From positions 682,001 to 746,000 of the forward strand of contig CAJSYJ010000001.1 of the NCBI GenBank assembly GCA_910574205.1: a stretch of DNA of 64,000 nt, written 5' to 3'. Both the position numbers and the translations under genes were made by a program. This stretch comes from Bacteroidales bacterium (GTDB lineage Bacteria; Bacteroidota; Bacteroidia; Bacteroidales; Rikenellaceae). Shown piece by piece: positions 1 to 10,639 of this stretch (positions are counted from its first letter, which is position 1; the number at the start of each line of letters is the position of its first letter). The notes under the pieces are model-generated. The model was not told the origin of the DNA. It saw only the letters and a program-made list of their open reading frames with translations, and did not search any database.

Positions 1-281
1 GATGTCAATGTATTATTCTACAAAAATAACAAAACATATTATATAATACGATCCGGTTTTAGTTTTGTTCCCGCGTTTTCGTTAAGCCGAGCTTGTTCAT
101 ACTATGCCGAGGCGCAGAAAAGGTCGAAATAGGTACAACACGAGCACTCGGATTTAATGGGAATTGATAACGACAGATAGATTACCATTACAAATCGCAA
201 CATTTCAACACGCTCTAAATATGATATTAAGGCACATCCATGACATCACTAAGGCTTTTATACTATTATTATATAAATTTC

Positions 282-313
282 TTTGGAAAATCGAAATATA
301 GGTTTTATATTTG
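282..313 (+). promoter_or_regulatory. Bacteroidota-type promoter of the first lipoprotein gene
   Basis: TTTG at 282-285, 20 bases, then TATATTTG at 306-313, a full match to the -33/-7 pattern used by the Bacteroidota primary sigma factor. Transcription would start near 318, about 45 bases before the ATG at 364. The rest of 1-363 is AT-rich and I see no gene in it. Confidence 0.7.
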
Positions 314-363
314 TATATGCCTTTTAGCAAACTGCACCGCTTACAATTTAATACTACACACCA

Positions 364-1017
364 ATGAAACAAAAGTCCTCCATTATCCTTGCATCGATAT
401 CGATGCTGGCAGCTGCAATGTGCTGCATGTCGCTGACCGCATGCGACAACGATAACGATTCTGACAAATTGTCGCCGGTAGAATTGGAGATACTGGAACT
501 CGACGAATTGATAGCTTCGCAACCGGAGCTCGACGAAGAGGCATTTATCGCCGATCTGCTGAAAGGCACGATGAAGATGACTTCGCATTATATAATGAAC
601 AATGGCAAGTTCGAGGAATTATTAGTCGACGGCGGTACCATACCTTGTGTCCAAACAGTATTCTTAGAAGACGGGACATGCCGCGACTGCCACACAATCA
701 ATCCGACAGGAGAAAACGGAGCTCCCTCGGGTTGGATAGATACATATTCCGAATACGATTGGAGATACGACGGCGATACCCGGTCGGTAATAACACATGC
801 CGCATACGACATTACATCGGCCGAAGGCGAACCTATATATTATGACGAGAGCCCGATGAAGGTTCTTTATTACAATACCGACAACAACCGCCTGATACTC
901 GAAGGGAGCGTATTCGAACATGTTTCGGAGACAATCCGCATGTCGGGATACATCGACATCGATGCTGCCGAACGCGAACGAATCCTTGAAAAATATTGCG
1001 ACAGCAAAGCAGAATAA
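364..1017 (+). CDS. Lipoprotein of unknown function, probably surface exposed
   Basis: A 217-residue protein with a lipoprotein signal peptide: hydrophobic residues 7-24 and a lipobox LTAC ending at Cys27. The cysteine is followed by the acidic stretch DNDNDSD, which resembles the lipoprotein export signal that directs Bacteroidota lipoproteins to the cell surface (inference). The mature part is acidic and has no motif I recognise; it contains a CRDC pair near residue 104. The gene stands alone, with its own promoter at 282-313 and a terminator hairpin at 1046-1070. The function is not known to me. Confidence 0.75.
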   Translation: MKQKSSIILASISMLAAAMCCMSLTACDNDNDSDKLSPVELEILELDELIASQPELDEEAFIADLLKGTMKMTSHYIMNNGKFEELLVDGGTIPCVQTVFLEDGTCRDCHTINPTGENGAPSGWIDTYSEYDWRYDGDTRSVITHAAYDITSAEGEPIYYDESPMKVLYYNTDNNRLILEGSVFEHVSETIRMSGYIDIDAAERERILEKYCDSKAE

Positions 1018-1045
1018 ACAACTGTTCGATCGCACTAATCAGGGT

Positions 1046-1078
1046 AGGCTGCCGAGCATTCCGGCAGCCTATATTTTG
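1046..1078 (+). terminator. Rho-independent terminator after the lipoprotein gene
   Basis: Nine-bp arms at 1046-1054 and 1062-1070 around a 7-base loop, followed by ATATTTTGTT. It ends the single-gene transcript. From about 1080 to 1310 I see no gene or other signal. Confidence 0.75.
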
Positions 1079-1319
1079 TTTGCATGGCATCGCTGCGAAT
1101 CGTTATACCGCCTGAATCCGGGTATGGCTATGTCCGCGGAGCTGCAACCGGACTGCGCTTCGGCCGTCGGGCTTTGCACGCGACCGAGGAGTCCCGAAGC
1201 GCTAACCAAAGCTCACGGCCGGATCGGAACGTGCGTAATACCGGTTCGAGGCAATGGAGCGCACGGCTGCAAATGATCTGTTTTCGCCGAAAAAGATAGG
1301 GAAAAGAGAGGGCTTGCTA

Positions 1320-1349
1320 TTGTTATTTTGCAAACAATTCATATCTTTG
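1320..1349 (+). promoter_or_regulatory. Promoter of the frdCAB operon
   Basis: TTG at 1320-1322, 19 bases, then a perfect -7 box TATCTTTG at 1342-1349. The predicted start near 1354 leaves a leader of about 78 bases before the frdC ATG at 1432. Confidence 0.65.
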
Positions 1350-1431
1350 CACAAGCTAAAACCGCAGCCCTGAGCGGCGGAGTAAGTTTATGCAAACAAA
1401 CTATTTACAAATACAACAAATTTTTTAGATT

Positions 1432-2172
1432 ATGAGCTGTTTTTTAACTAATTCATCTCTGGGGAAGAAACTGGTCATGAGCCTAACGGGATGTTTCCTC
1501 GTGCTCTTCATTCTCTTCCACATGTCAATGAACATTACCGTGCTGTTCAGCCCCGAGGCCTACAACGCGGTATGCGAGTTTCTCGGTGCCAACTGGTATG
1601 CTCTGGCCGGAACGGTGGTTCTGGTAGCCGGCGTGGCCATTCACTTCATCTATGCGCTGATCCTTACCGTAGACAACTACCGTGCACGCGGCAAGCAGCG
1701 TTATGCCATGACCGTCAAGGAGAAGGGCGTCGAGTGGGCATCTAAGAACATGCTCGTGCTGGGCTACATCATCGTAGCCGGTCTTGCTCTGCACCTGATC
1801 CACTTCTGGTCGAAGATGCAGCTGGTGGAGGTCTTGGAGAGCAACTTCTTCTCGCCCGAGATCGACGGCGCCACGGTGGCCGTACATCCTGCCAACGGCG
1901 CGATGCTGGTCGCCTACACATTCTCTAAGTGGTACAACGTAGTGATCTATCTGGTATGGTTCGCCGCACTGTGGTTCCACCTCACGCACGGCGTATGGTC
2001 GATGTGCCAGTCGGTGGGCTGGGCCAACGACACGTGGTATCCGCGCCTCAAATGCCTCGCCAAGATCGTAGCGACGATTGTCTTCCTCGGCTTCGCCGTG
2101 GTAGCCGTGATGACGTGGATCAACAGCGCCGATATCATGGCTCAGGTTGCACACTGGGCTCCTGCCGCATAA
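1432..2172 (+). CDS. frdC: Fumarate reductase / succinate dehydrogenase cytochrome b subunit
   Basis: A 246-residue integral membrane protein with about five hydrophobic segments (roughly 13-38, 58-80, 106-127, 165-185, 210-230), as in the di-haem cytochrome b558 subunit of Bacteroidota and Wolinella quinol:fumarate reductases. Histidines inside or at the ends of helices (H30, H71, H121, H124, H183, H186) are candidate haem ligands. It anchors FrdAB to the inner membrane and passes electrons from menaquinol. It is first in the operon frdC-frdA-frdB; the gap to frdA is 36 bases. In gut Bacteroidales this complex mainly reduces fumarate, so frd rather than sdh is the preferred name. Confidence 0.9.
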   Translation: MSCFLTNSSLGKKLVMSLTGCFLVLFILFHMSMNITVLFSPEAYNAVCEFLGANWYALAGTVVLVAGVAIHFIYALILTVDNYRARGKQRYAMTVKEKGVEWASKNMLVLGYIIVAGLALHLIHFWSKMQLVEVLESNFFSPEIDGATVAVHPANGAMLVAYTFSKWYNVVIYLVWFAALWFHLTHGVWSMCQSVGWANDTWYPRLKCLAKIVATIVFLGFAVVAVMTWINSADIMAQVAHWAPAA

Positions 2173-2208
2173 TTCATTAATTGTAGGATTATTAAAAACA
2201 GAAAAGAT

Positions 2209-4155
<1,947 letters not shown>

Positions 4156-4191
4156 GACTTTTTGACGTTAAACTTTATAATTCGAATTACC

Positions 4192-4935
4192 ATGAATTTT
4201 ACATTGAAGATATGGCGTCAAAAAGACGCTAAATCGCACGGAGCGTTCGAGACTTATCAGGTCAAGGACATCTCTCCCGACACATCGTTCCTCGAAATGA
4301 TGGATATTCTCAACAACGACCTTATCCATGCAGGCAAGGAGCCGGTAGCCTTCGACCACGACTGCCGCGAGGGTATCTGCGGTATGTGCTCGCTGCATAT
4401 CAACGGACATGCCCACGGACCCGAGCAGGCCGTGACCACCTGCCAGATCTATATGCGTAAGTTCCGCGACGGCCAGACGATCGTAATCGAGCCGTGGCGC
4501 TCGGCCGCATTCCCCGTAATACGCGACCTCGTGGTCGACCGCGGCGCATACGACAAGATCCTGCAAGCCGGCGGCTTCATCTCGGTACGCACCAACTCGG
4601 TGCCCGACGGCAATGCCATTCCGATTCCGAAGAAGGATGCCGACGAGAGCATGGACGCAGCGGCCTGCGTAGGTTGCGGCGCATGTGCGGCGACCTGCAA
4701 GAACGGTTCGGCGATGCTGTTCGTCGCAGCACGCGTATCGTCGCTGGCCAAGCTGCCTCAGGGACGCGTCGAGGGTGCCCGTCGTGCCAAGGCCATGGTA
4801 GCCAAGATGGACGAGCTGGGCTTCGGCAACTGCACCAACACTGGTGCCTGCCAGGCCGAGTGCCCCAAGTCGATCTCGATCGCGCACATCGCCCGTCTGA
4901 ACCGCGAGTTCCTGTCGGCCAAGTTCGAGGACTAA
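4192..4935 (+). CDS. frdB: Fumarate reductase iron-sulfur subunit
   Basis: A 247-residue electron-transfer subunit. The N-terminal plant-type ferredoxin half holds the [2Fe-2S] cysteines C58, C63, C66 and C84. The C-terminal half has CVGCGAC from C159 and [12 protein letters not shown] from C214, the ligands of the [4Fe-4S] and [3Fe-4S] clusters. I chose the ATG at 4192 because the 10 codons upstream, from a TTG at 4162, do not match the family and 4192 gives the standard N-terminus. It links the haem subunit to the flavin of FrdA and is the last gene of the operon, followed by a strong terminator. Confidence 0.93.
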   Translation: MNFTLKIWRQKDAKSHGAFETYQVKDISPDTSFLEMMDILNNDLIHAGKEPVAFDHDCREGICGMCSLHINGHAHGPEQAVTTCQIYMRKFRDGQTIVIEPWRSAAFPVIRDLVVDRGAYDKILQAGGFISVRTNSVPDGNAIPIPKKDADESMDAAACVGCGACAATCKNGSAMLFVAARVSSLAKLPQGRVEGARRAKAMVAKMDELGFGNCTNTGACQAECPKSISIAHIARLNREFLSAKFED

Positions 4936-4956
4936 TCCCCGATACATATATCTTTC

Positions 4957-4990
4957 GAGCCGCGGACGATCGTCCGCGGCTCTTTTGTTG
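4957..4990 (+). terminator. Terminator of the frdCAB operon
   Basis: A perfect 26-base palindrome at 4957-4982 (13-bp arms, so the tip must open to form the loop) followed by TTTTGTTG. It is a strong intrinsic terminator. Between it and the next promoter at 5337 the sequence holds only the direct repeat listed below. Confidence 0.85.
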
Positions 4991-5146
4991 CAGGCCGATA
5001 TAATATGACGCATCGACTGCGCTTGCATCCGACTGTTCGCCATGCCACGCTTCGCCGGCAAAGCGACTCCGTCACGGTGCTGCCGTCGGTCAGCCTGCAT
5101 AGCCGCACAGGATGTGCCGGAATAGGACATCGATAAGGTGCCGGCA

Positions 5147-5204
5147 CAGAAGCGCCGGAAAGAATCGACGGAACCGAAACATAAGGCAGAAGCGCCGGAA
5201 AGAA
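5147..5204. repeat. 18-bp intergenic direct repeat
   Basis: The same 18 bases, CAGAAGCGCCGGAAAGAA, occur at 5147-5164 and 5187-5204, 40 bases apart start to start, in the non-coding gap between frdB and the thioredoxin-like lipoprotein. No function is evident. Confidence 0.6.
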
Positions 5205-5336
5205 GATGCCCAGGCAGAGACACCGGCATCGATAGGGAATTTGTAACGGCAAGGCGTGCGCATAAGGCCGGAAAGCGTACAGAGCAGGCACGGACTGTTT
5301 CGGAACGGAGAAAAGATACGCGAAGACGGTCATAAG

Positions 5337-5368
5337 TTTGTTTTTGCTATCGACATTTCGTACCTTAG
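5337..5368 (+). promoter_or_regulatory. Promoter of the thioredoxin-like lipoprotein and nicotinamidase genes
   Basis: TTTG at 5337-5340, 20 bases, then TACCTTAG at 5361-5368, one base away from the TAnnTTTG consensus. It is followed by the ATG at 5388. Confidence 0.55.
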
Positions 5369-5387
5369 AGGCAATAAAACACGATAT

Positions 5388-6365
5388 ATGAAACTGCATA
5401 CAATATTGATCTTAGCGGCGGCAATCGCCGCTTCGGCATGCGGCTCGGGCGGAAAGAATGGTATGCCCGCACAACGGCATACGGAACAGACGGAACAGAC
5501 GGCTCAGGGCGCACGCTCGCGTACGCTGCGGCGGCCGACCGTACCGATCGAGGAGAGCATAACGGTCGAAAAGCGCCGGGCATGGCTCGCCGGCCACTTC
5601 TGGGACGACTACCCGTTCGAGGCCGAGACCGACCCCACGCTATACGACACGCTCGACATGTGCCGCGCATTGGCCGAATATGTCTCGGAGTGCGTGACGC
5701 CGGAGAATGCCGACTCGCTTTTGGGCGGTCTGATGCGTCGCGCACACTGCTCGCGCCCCATGCTCGACTACTTCGCCATGCTCGCCGACGAGGTGCTGCA
5801 CGACCCCAACTCGCCGCTGCGAAACGACGAATACTACATACCCGTGCTGCGCGTGCTCGTGGCCTCGCCCTACTACGACGAGTACGACCGCATAGCACCG
5901 CAATACGCTCTCGACATGGCGCTGCGCAACCGCCCGGGCGAAGCGGCCAACGACTTCGCATACACGCTCGCCGACGGCCGCAGCCGGCGCATGCACGACA
6001 TCGAGACCGACTATCTGCTCATACTCTTCAACAACCCCGGCTGTCCGGCGTGCCGGCAGATAACCGACGACGTAACGGCATCGCCGCTGCTCAACGAGTT
6101 GGGCGAGAGAGGTGCGTTCAAGGTGCTGGCCATATATCCCGACACCGATCTCGACGCATGGCGAGACTATCTCCCGCAGATGCCAGAGGGGTGGATCAAC
6201 GCCTACGACGGCACACAGGCGTTGACCCGAGAGCGGCTGTACGACTTGCGCGCAATACCGTCGATATATCTGCTCGACAGCGGAAAGCATGTTCTGGTCA
6301 AGGACGGCATCAACGTCGAACAGGTCGAATATGCAGTAATGGAACACCAGGCAAACACAAGATAA
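5388..6365 (+). CDS. Thioredoxin-like lipoprotein (DUF5106-type)
   Basis: A 325-residue exported protein. The signal peptide ends in a lipobox SAC at Cys18. The N-terminal part, rich in acidic and aromatic residues, resembles DUF5106. The C-terminal thioredoxin-like part carries a CPAC active site at about 219-222, preceded by LLILFNNPG, as in TlpA-type reductases. It probably reduces disulfides or partners in the periplasm. I chose the ATG at 5388 because it starts the signal peptide; the reading frame stays open upstream to 5256 but that part looks non-coding. Only one base separates it from the nicotinamidase gene, so the two are probably co-transcribed. Confidence 0.8.
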   Translation: MKLHTILILAAAIAASACGSGGKNGMPAQRHTEQTEQTAQGARSRTLRRPTVPIEESITVEKRRAWLAGHFWDDYPFEAETDPTLYDTLDMCRALAEYVSECVTPENADSLLGGLMRRAHCSRPMLDYFAMLADEVLHDPNSPLRNDEYYIPVLRVLVASPYYDEYDRIAPQYALDMALRNRPGEAANDFAYTLADGRSRRMHDIETDYLLILFNNPGCPACRQITDDVTASPLLNELGERGAFKVLAIYPDTDLDAWRDYLPQMPEGWINAYDGTQALTRERLYDLRAIPSIYLLDSGKHVLVKDGINVEQVEYAVMEHQANTR

Positions 6366-6366
6366 T

Positions 6367-6915
6367 ATGAAACGACATCTGGTAATAGTCGACCTGCAAC
6401 ACGACTTCATACGCGGCTCGATGGCAGTGCAGGGCGCCGAGGCCGTTGTGCCGCGCATAGCCGAGATGATTCCCGGCTGCCGGCGCGTTACATTCACGCT
6501 CGACTGGCATCCGGCCGACCACTGTTCGTTCGTCGGCCGGGGAGGCATGTGGCCGTCGCACTGCGTGGCCTACACCGTCGGTGCGGGCATACCCTCCGAG
6601 GTGGTGTCGGCCGCTGCCCGCAACGCCTCGCACTGCTCGTTCGTACTCAAAGGCCGCGACGCCGGCCGCGAGGAGTACGGCGCATTCTCCTCGCAGCAGC
6701 TCTACGACGATACGTTCGCCGGCGACGGCTGCGACGAGGTGCTGTTCGTAGGGTTGTGCGGCGACTACTGCGTAGGCCAGAGCATACGCAACTTCGTCCG
6801 CTTCGACGGCGGCAGGCACCGTGCCGCTCTCTCTACGGGCGGCATATGCTCGATAGACGACGGCACGACGCTGCGCGATACGATCGGCGAGTTGGGGCTG
6901 ACGGTCTATAAATAA
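6367..6915 (+). CDS. pncA: Nicotinamidase (isochorismatase-fold hydrolase)
   Basis: A 182-residue protein with the full nicotinamidase signature. The catalytic triad is Asp9 (IVDLQHDF), Lys95 (VLKGRD) and Cys135 (GLCGDYCVG); the metal site is D46, H48 and H52 in DWHPADHCSF, and the WPSHC motif is near residue 62. It converts nicotinamide to nicotinate for NAD salvage in the cytoplasm. It follows the thioredoxin-like lipoprotein gene after one base. It is slightly shorter than the E. coli enzyme, but no key residue is missing. Confidence 0.88.
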   Translation: MKRHLVIVDLQHDFIRGSMAVQGAEAVVPRIAEMIPGCRRVTFTLDWHPADHCSFVGRGGMWPSHCVAYTVGAGIPSEVVSAAARNASHCSFVLKGRDAGREEYGAFSSQQLYDDTFAGDGCDEVLFVGLCGDYCVGQSIRNFVRFDGGRHRAALSTGGICSIDDGTTLRDTIGELGLTVYK

Positions 6916-6952
6916 CGCTTATGACGTTATAAAAAATCATTACCGATTTTAT

Positions 6953-6983
6953 TTTGGTATCATCGCATAATGTCGTACCTTCG
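6953..6983 (+). promoter_or_regulatory. Promoter of the rubrerythrin gene
   Basis: TTTG at 6953-6956, 19 bases, then TACCTTCG at 6976-6983, one base away from the -7 consensus. The ATG of the rubrerythrin gene is at 7023. Confidence 0.55.
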
Positions 6984-7022
6984 CTGACGGAAATAAACAA
7001 ACCCGATAAAACTTACAGTATT

Positions 7023-7574
7023 ATGGCAAAGAAATGGATCTGCACCGTATGTGGTTATATCCACGAGGGCGACGAGGCACCCGAGCAGTGCCCGATGTGC
7101 AAGGTAGGCAAGGATAAGTTCAAGCAGGCAGAGGAGAACGCCGGTGCGTTGGAGTTCGTTACCGAGCATAAGATCGGCGACGGCAAAGTCGACAATGCCG
7201 AGCTCATGGAGGGACTCAACAACCACTTCATCGGCGAGTGCACCGAGGTGGGCATGTATCTGGCGATGAGCCGTCAGGCCGACCGCGAGGGCTATCCCGA
7301 GATCGCCGAGGCGTTCAAGCGTTACGCCTTCGAGGAGGCCGAGCACGCAGCCAAGTTCGCAGAGCTTCTGGGCGACTGCGTATGGGATACGAAGACCAAC
7401 TTGGAGAAGCGCAAGAACGCCGAGTGCGGCGCATGCGAGGACAAGATGCGTCTGGCGCGTATAGCCAAGCAGAACAACTTCGACGCTATCCACGACACGG
7501 TACACGAAATGGCCAAGGACGAGGCGCGTCACGGCAAGGGATTCGAGGGGCTGTACAACCGCTTCTTCAAATAA
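7023..7574 (+). CDS. Reverse rubrerythrin (rubredoxin domain first)
   Basis: A 183-residue protein. A rubredoxin-like domain is N-terminal, with iron ligands C7, C10, C23 and C26, and is followed by a four-helix ferritin-like domain with EEAEH near residue 100 and DEARH near residue 164, the di-iron ligands. This order is opposite to classical rubrerythrin and matches reverse rubrerythrins, which reduce peroxide and oxygen in anaerobes. The ATG at 7023 starts the rubredoxin domain directly; the 23 open codons before it overlap the promoter. It is monocistronic, with a terminator at 7613-7640, and its codon use suggests high expression. Confidence 0.9.
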   Translation: MAKKWICTVCGYIHEGDEAPEQCPMCKVGKDKFKQAEENAGALEFVTEHKIGDGKVDNAELMEGLNNHFIGECTEVGMYLAMSRQADREGYPEIAEAFKRYAFEEAEHAAKFAELLGDCVWDTKTNLEKRKNAECGACEDKMRLARIAKQNNFDAIHDTVHEMAKDEARHGKGFEGLYNRFFK

Positions 7575-7612
7575 TCCACGAAGCAGAGGCGGCGCCGAGC
7601 CGCATGACAATG

Positions 7613-7647
7613 GGCTGTCTGACAAATCTTAGACAGCCCTTTTTATT
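7613..7647 (+). terminator. Terminator of the rubrerythrin gene
   Basis: Nine-bp arms at 7613-7621 and 7632-7640 with a 10-base loop, followed by TTTTTATT. Confidence 0.85.
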
Positions 7648-7773
7648 CGCACTCCTATATGAAATTCTCAGGAGATAAAAAAACTTATTAGACACTCTAT
7701 TTCGTCGTATTGCGCACACCGGACTGCATTGGTGCGCCATGCGCCGTAATGCCGCGCTGCGGCGGCAAAAGAC

Positions 7774-7805
7774 TCCGCCCCGAAGCCGGTAGGCATCGGG
7801 GCGGA
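7774..7805 (-). terminator. Hairpin after the amphipathic-helix gene
   Basis: Ten-bp arms at 7774-7783 and 7796-7805. On the reverse strand it is followed by GTCTTTTG, so it can end the transcript of the gene at 7890-8234. The T-run is short. Confidence 0.5.
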
Positions 7806-7889
7806 ATCATTATGATGCGACGTCGGAGACGTCCTGCGACGCGGCGAAGCCGGCACTAAGCCGTCCGCGCGTGAGCAAGCACATGTCGA

Positions 7890-8234
7890 TTAGCGCATCT
7901 TGTTCTGAACCTTGTCGGCCATGCGGTCGGTGGTCTCCTTTACCTTGTCGGCAGCCTTAGAGATACCGTCCTTCGTGGCGTCCTTAATCTTCGAACCGAA
8001 CTCCTCCACCTTACCGGCAGCCTTGTCGAGGCCGTTCCTGGTAGCGTTCTCGGCCTTCATTGCCGTATCCTTGGCATAGTTGCCCGCCTGACGGGTCTTG
8101 TCGTACATCTTGTCCGTGGTCTGCTCGTTGCAGCGCCCGGTCTTGTGCATGTCGTGCTGGCCGTTGCGGTCGTTGCGGTCATTCTGGTTGAAACGATTGT
8201 CATCGTTCTGCTTGTAAGTCGTGTCCTTTTCCAT
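7890..8234 (-). CDS. Amphipathic-helix (LEA-like) stress protein, unknown function
   Basis: A 114-residue, highly charged, cysteine-poor protein. The first 35 residues are rich in Asn, Asp, Arg and Gln and look disordered. Residues 45-112 are a chain of short repeats of the type KAAGKVEEF / KAADKVKET, typical of late-embryogenesis-abundant or YtxH/CsbD-like stress proteins. It has no signal peptide, so it is probably cytoplasmic. It is divergent from a YciF-like ferritin-fold gene (8399), which is also a stress-associated family, and the two share a 164-base intergenic region. The exact function is unknown. Confidence 0.65.
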   Translation of the reverse strand: MEKDTTYKQNDDNRFNQNDRNDRNGQHDMHKTGRCNEQTTDKMYDKTRQAGNYAKDTAMKAENATRNGLDKAAGKVEEFGSKIKDATKDGISKAADKVKETTDRMADKVQNKMR

Positions 8235-8398
8235 AATAATAAATTTTTAGTACGTTTTTTTACAAATCGCATCTGAGACGTCTGCAAACTTCATACCCCG
8301 ACGGCGTCCCGGAAGCGTAGGGCGCATGGCACGGATCTTGTTCCGAAAGGATGTAACATAAAGTATAACAAATTGTACAACCAATCAAACGAAGAGTT

Positions 8399-8968
8399 AT
8401 GAACACAAAACGCAACAACAGCGAAAACAAGCAGTTCCGCGAATTTTTCATCGATGAGATAAAGGATATCTACTGGGCAGAGAAACATCTGTCGGCCGCA
8501 CTGAAAAAGATGAAAAAGGCAGCGACCAGCCCCACGCTCGCATCGTCGTTCGAGAAGCATATAGCAGAGACGGACGGTCAGATAGAACGTCTGAAAAAGG
8601 TATTCGAGCTGCTCGGCAAGACCCCGCAGGCAAAGAAATGCGACGCCATGGAGGGACTCGTATCCGAGGCTATGAGCGTAATCGAGGATACCGAGACCGA
8701 CAGCTTCACGCGCGATGCCGGTCTGATAATCGCAGCCCGCAAGGCCGAGCACTACGAGATCGCGACATACGAGACGCTCAGCTATTACGCCAAGCTGCTG
8801 GGCGAAAAGGAGGTCAGCCGCGAATTGGAGGCCACGCTCAAAGAGGAGAAAAAGACCGACTCGCTGCTCTCGTGCCTGAGCGAGGAGGAGGCCTATCGCC
8901 AGACCGATATGAAGTCGGGCAAGCAGTCTGCCAAGCAATCTGCCAAACAGCCCGCCGAGCAGATGTAG
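8399..8968 (+). CDS. YciF/YciE-like ferritin-fold protein (DUF892)
   Basis: A 189-residue helical protein of the DUF892 family. The N-terminus FREFFIDEIKDIYWAEKHL and the middle part with EHYEIATYETL (near residue 120) carry the Glu and His residues that form the ferritin-like di-iron site. The C-terminus ends in a Lys/Gln-rich tail with repeats SAKQSAKQPAEQ. Homologues (E. coli YciE/YciF) are stress-induced; the reaction is not established. The ATG at 8399 has an AT-rich leader without an obvious primary-sigma promoter, so an alternative sigma factor is possible (inference). Confidence 0.82.
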   Translation: MNTKRNNSENKQFREFFIDEIKDIYWAEKHLSAALKKMKKAATSPTLASSFEKHIAETDGQIERLKKVFELLGKTPQAKKCDAMEGLVSEAMSVIEDTETDSFTRDAGLIIAARKAEHYEIATYETLSYYAKLLGEKEVSRELEATLKEEKKTDSLLSCLSEEEAYRQTDMKSGKQSAKQSAKQPAEQM

Positions 8969-9070
8969 CAGCAAAAACGGGACGGCCGACACCGACAGTC
9001 CGTGATAAGAGACTCGCCGAGGCCGCCAGTCCGTGACACGTGGCTGTCGGATAAGTCCGATTAAGAGTCC

Positions 9071-9110
9071 TACCCCCGCCGGATTTTGCTCCGGCAGGGG
9101 TAGTTTTCGT
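9071..9110 (+). terminator. Terminator downstream of the YciF-like gene
   Basis: Fourteen-bp arms with one mismatch at 9071-9084 and 9091-9104, followed by TTTTCGTTTTCG. It lies 100 bases past the stop codon. Confidence 0.7.
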
Positions 9111-9178
9111 TTTCGTGGCATTGACCGACAGCCCCCGAGTATGTTATCCGGCGTCAGGCCGACGCAGCGGCCGCACCG

Positions 9179-10348
9179 CTACTCCACCTCATCGAACGCC
9201 TTGTCCGGATCGGTCGAAAGGCGATAGAGCCTCAGACGGCTGCTCTGGTGTTTCTTGTCGGGGGTAACGGCATTGTGCGAGATATAGAAATATCCGTCGC
9301 CTATCGGACATAATCCCGTTGCTCCCCACTTGAAGTCGTAGCCCCGCGTGCCGCTCGCCTCGTGGTGGAGTCCCGCCTCCACGAGCGACAGCACCTCGCC
9401 GCGCATCGCGGGGTCGTAGCCCTTCAACGTCTCGCGGCGGGGTTTGACCGAGGTGTCGATCGCGAAGAGCGAATAGTTGGGATACGACGGCTTCTTGCCG
9501 CGATATACGGCCGCATACATGTTGCCCGTCGAGGCGTCGTATGCGAGATTCTGGATGCCCCACGACGTGTTGCCCGTGTAGACGAAGTACTTGTGCAGCG
9601 GGCGGCGCGGACCGCTCTTGTGGAGATTCTGCGACGATAGCAGCTGCTCGTACCGCGACCAGTTGCGAACGTCGTATGCCAGTATTACCTGATAGTCGTT
9701 GTCGGTGCGCTCCTTGTCGCCGTATATGCCGTATGCGACATAGAGATAGTAGCGGCCGTCGCTGCGGCCGATAGCCGGTGCGAAGGTAACACCGTCGATG
9801 CCCGAGCAGCCGTGACGATGCTCCCACTCGCGGCCGCCGTTTACCACACGGGCATGGTAGTCGTCTACGGCCTCTTTGATATATACGGTCTGCATGACCC
9901 CGTCGCGCTCGGCGTCCATGCCTATGCGGTCGATCTTGTCGAGATCGAATACGGCGATGTAAAATCCCGTCGCATCGTCGTTCTGCCGGCCGTCCAGCTT
10001 GTCGAGGATACCCTTGCCGATAGCGTCGTGCTTGTACTCGATCGAGGCATATAGCCGCCCGTCTTCCGGGTTGACCGACATACAGCCCAGATGACCGGTC
10101 ATGCCTTCGACGCTGGCAAGAAGATTACCCGCCATGTCGGTCTTCAAGAGCGACGTAGTGAACGAAAACCATACGTGGCCGCGTTCGAGGTCGACCGCAA
10201 TGCCCTGCACATGGAATGCGCCCTGCTCGCCCGAATATATCTGACGAGGCAGAGTCGCCGGGTCTACCGGCAGTTGCGCGGCAGCATGCCCGCCGCCAAG
10301 CAGAAGAGAGAGTGTCAACGACATCGACGAAAAGATTTTTCCGATCAT
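9179..10348 (-). CDS. Secreted protein of unknown function, possible beta-propeller
   Basis: A 389-residue protein with a signal peptide (hydrophobic residues 9-18, cleavage after AAA near residue 24). The mature part has recurring segments such as GIAVDLERGHVWFSF, SVNPEDGRLYASI and LAYDASTGNMYAAVY, spaced like blades of a beta-propeller (inference from pattern only). No catalytic motif is recognisable. Homologues would be periplasmic or surface proteins. It reads from its own promoter at 10431-10462, just outside the edge of the mobile element. Confidence 0.7.
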   Translation of the reverse strand: MIGKIFSSMSLTLSLLLGGGHAAAQLPVDPATLPRQIYSGEQGAFHVQGIAVDLERGHVWFSFTTSLLKTDMAGNLLASVEGMTGHLGCMSVNPEDGRLYASIEYKHDAIGKGILDKLDGRQNDDATGFYIAVFDLDKIDRIGMDAERDGVMQTVYIKEAVDDYHARVVNGGREWEHRHGCSGIDGVTFAPAIGRSDGRYYLYVAYGIYGDKERTDNDYQVILAYDVRNWSRYEQLLSSQNLHKSGPRRPLHKYFVYTGNTSWGIQNLAYDASTGNMYAAVYRGKKPSYPNYSLFAIDTSVKPRRETLKGYDPAMRGEVLSLVEAGLHHEASGTRGYDFKWGATGLCPIGDGYFYISHNAVTPDKKHQSSRLRLYRLSTDPDKAFDEVE

Positions 10349-10430
10349 GATCCAAGATATTTATCAGCTGTTAATATTTTTGTTTTATTTCGATTAACGC
10401 GCATTTTATTTCGCTTATGCTTATATCGAA

Positions 10431-10462
10431 CAAAAATACGAAAATAGATCAATATCCGCAAA
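10431..10462 (-). promoter_or_regulatory. Promoter of the secreted propeller-like gene
   Basis: On the reverse strand TTTG (10462-10459), 20 bases, then TATTTTTG (10438-10431). The start codon is at 10348. Because this chromosomal promoter is intact, the left edge of the mobile element must lie to the right of 10462. Confidence 0.6.
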
Positions 10463-10466
10463 CTAA

Positions 10467-10610
10467 TCGCAAACTATTTCGCAGACCGACAGCGGATGCA
10501 AGGACTTGAACGAATACCTACAGAAACAGGCTGAAAGAAACAGGCAAATCCAGTCCGTAAGAAAGACGCACACCCAGCCACCGAAAAAGAAGAACGGCTT
10601 TCGGTTATAG
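10467..10610 (+). pseudogene. 3' remnant of a mobile-element gene, possibly a primase
   Basis: An open frame without a start codon ends at the TAG at 10608-10610. Its last 38 codons are lysine- and glutamine-rich (CKDLNEYLQKQAER ... PPKKKNGFRL) and look like a real protein C-terminus. It sits just before the oriT-like region and the relaxase gene, where NBU1-type elements carry a primase gene (prmN1). That assignment is inference; the fragment is too short to identify by eye. Confidence 0.45.
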
Positions 10611-10639
10611 CTCACTATAACTACACGCTCCGCTTTCGT

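Noticed and set aside
10500..10520. Possible copy of the tRNA-Ser 3' end at the left edge of the mobile element
   Set aside because: Only a short, imperfect match (GGACTTGAACGA against GGATTCGAACCC) exists, and this stretch reads as coding sequence of the gene remnant; too weak for an attachment site.
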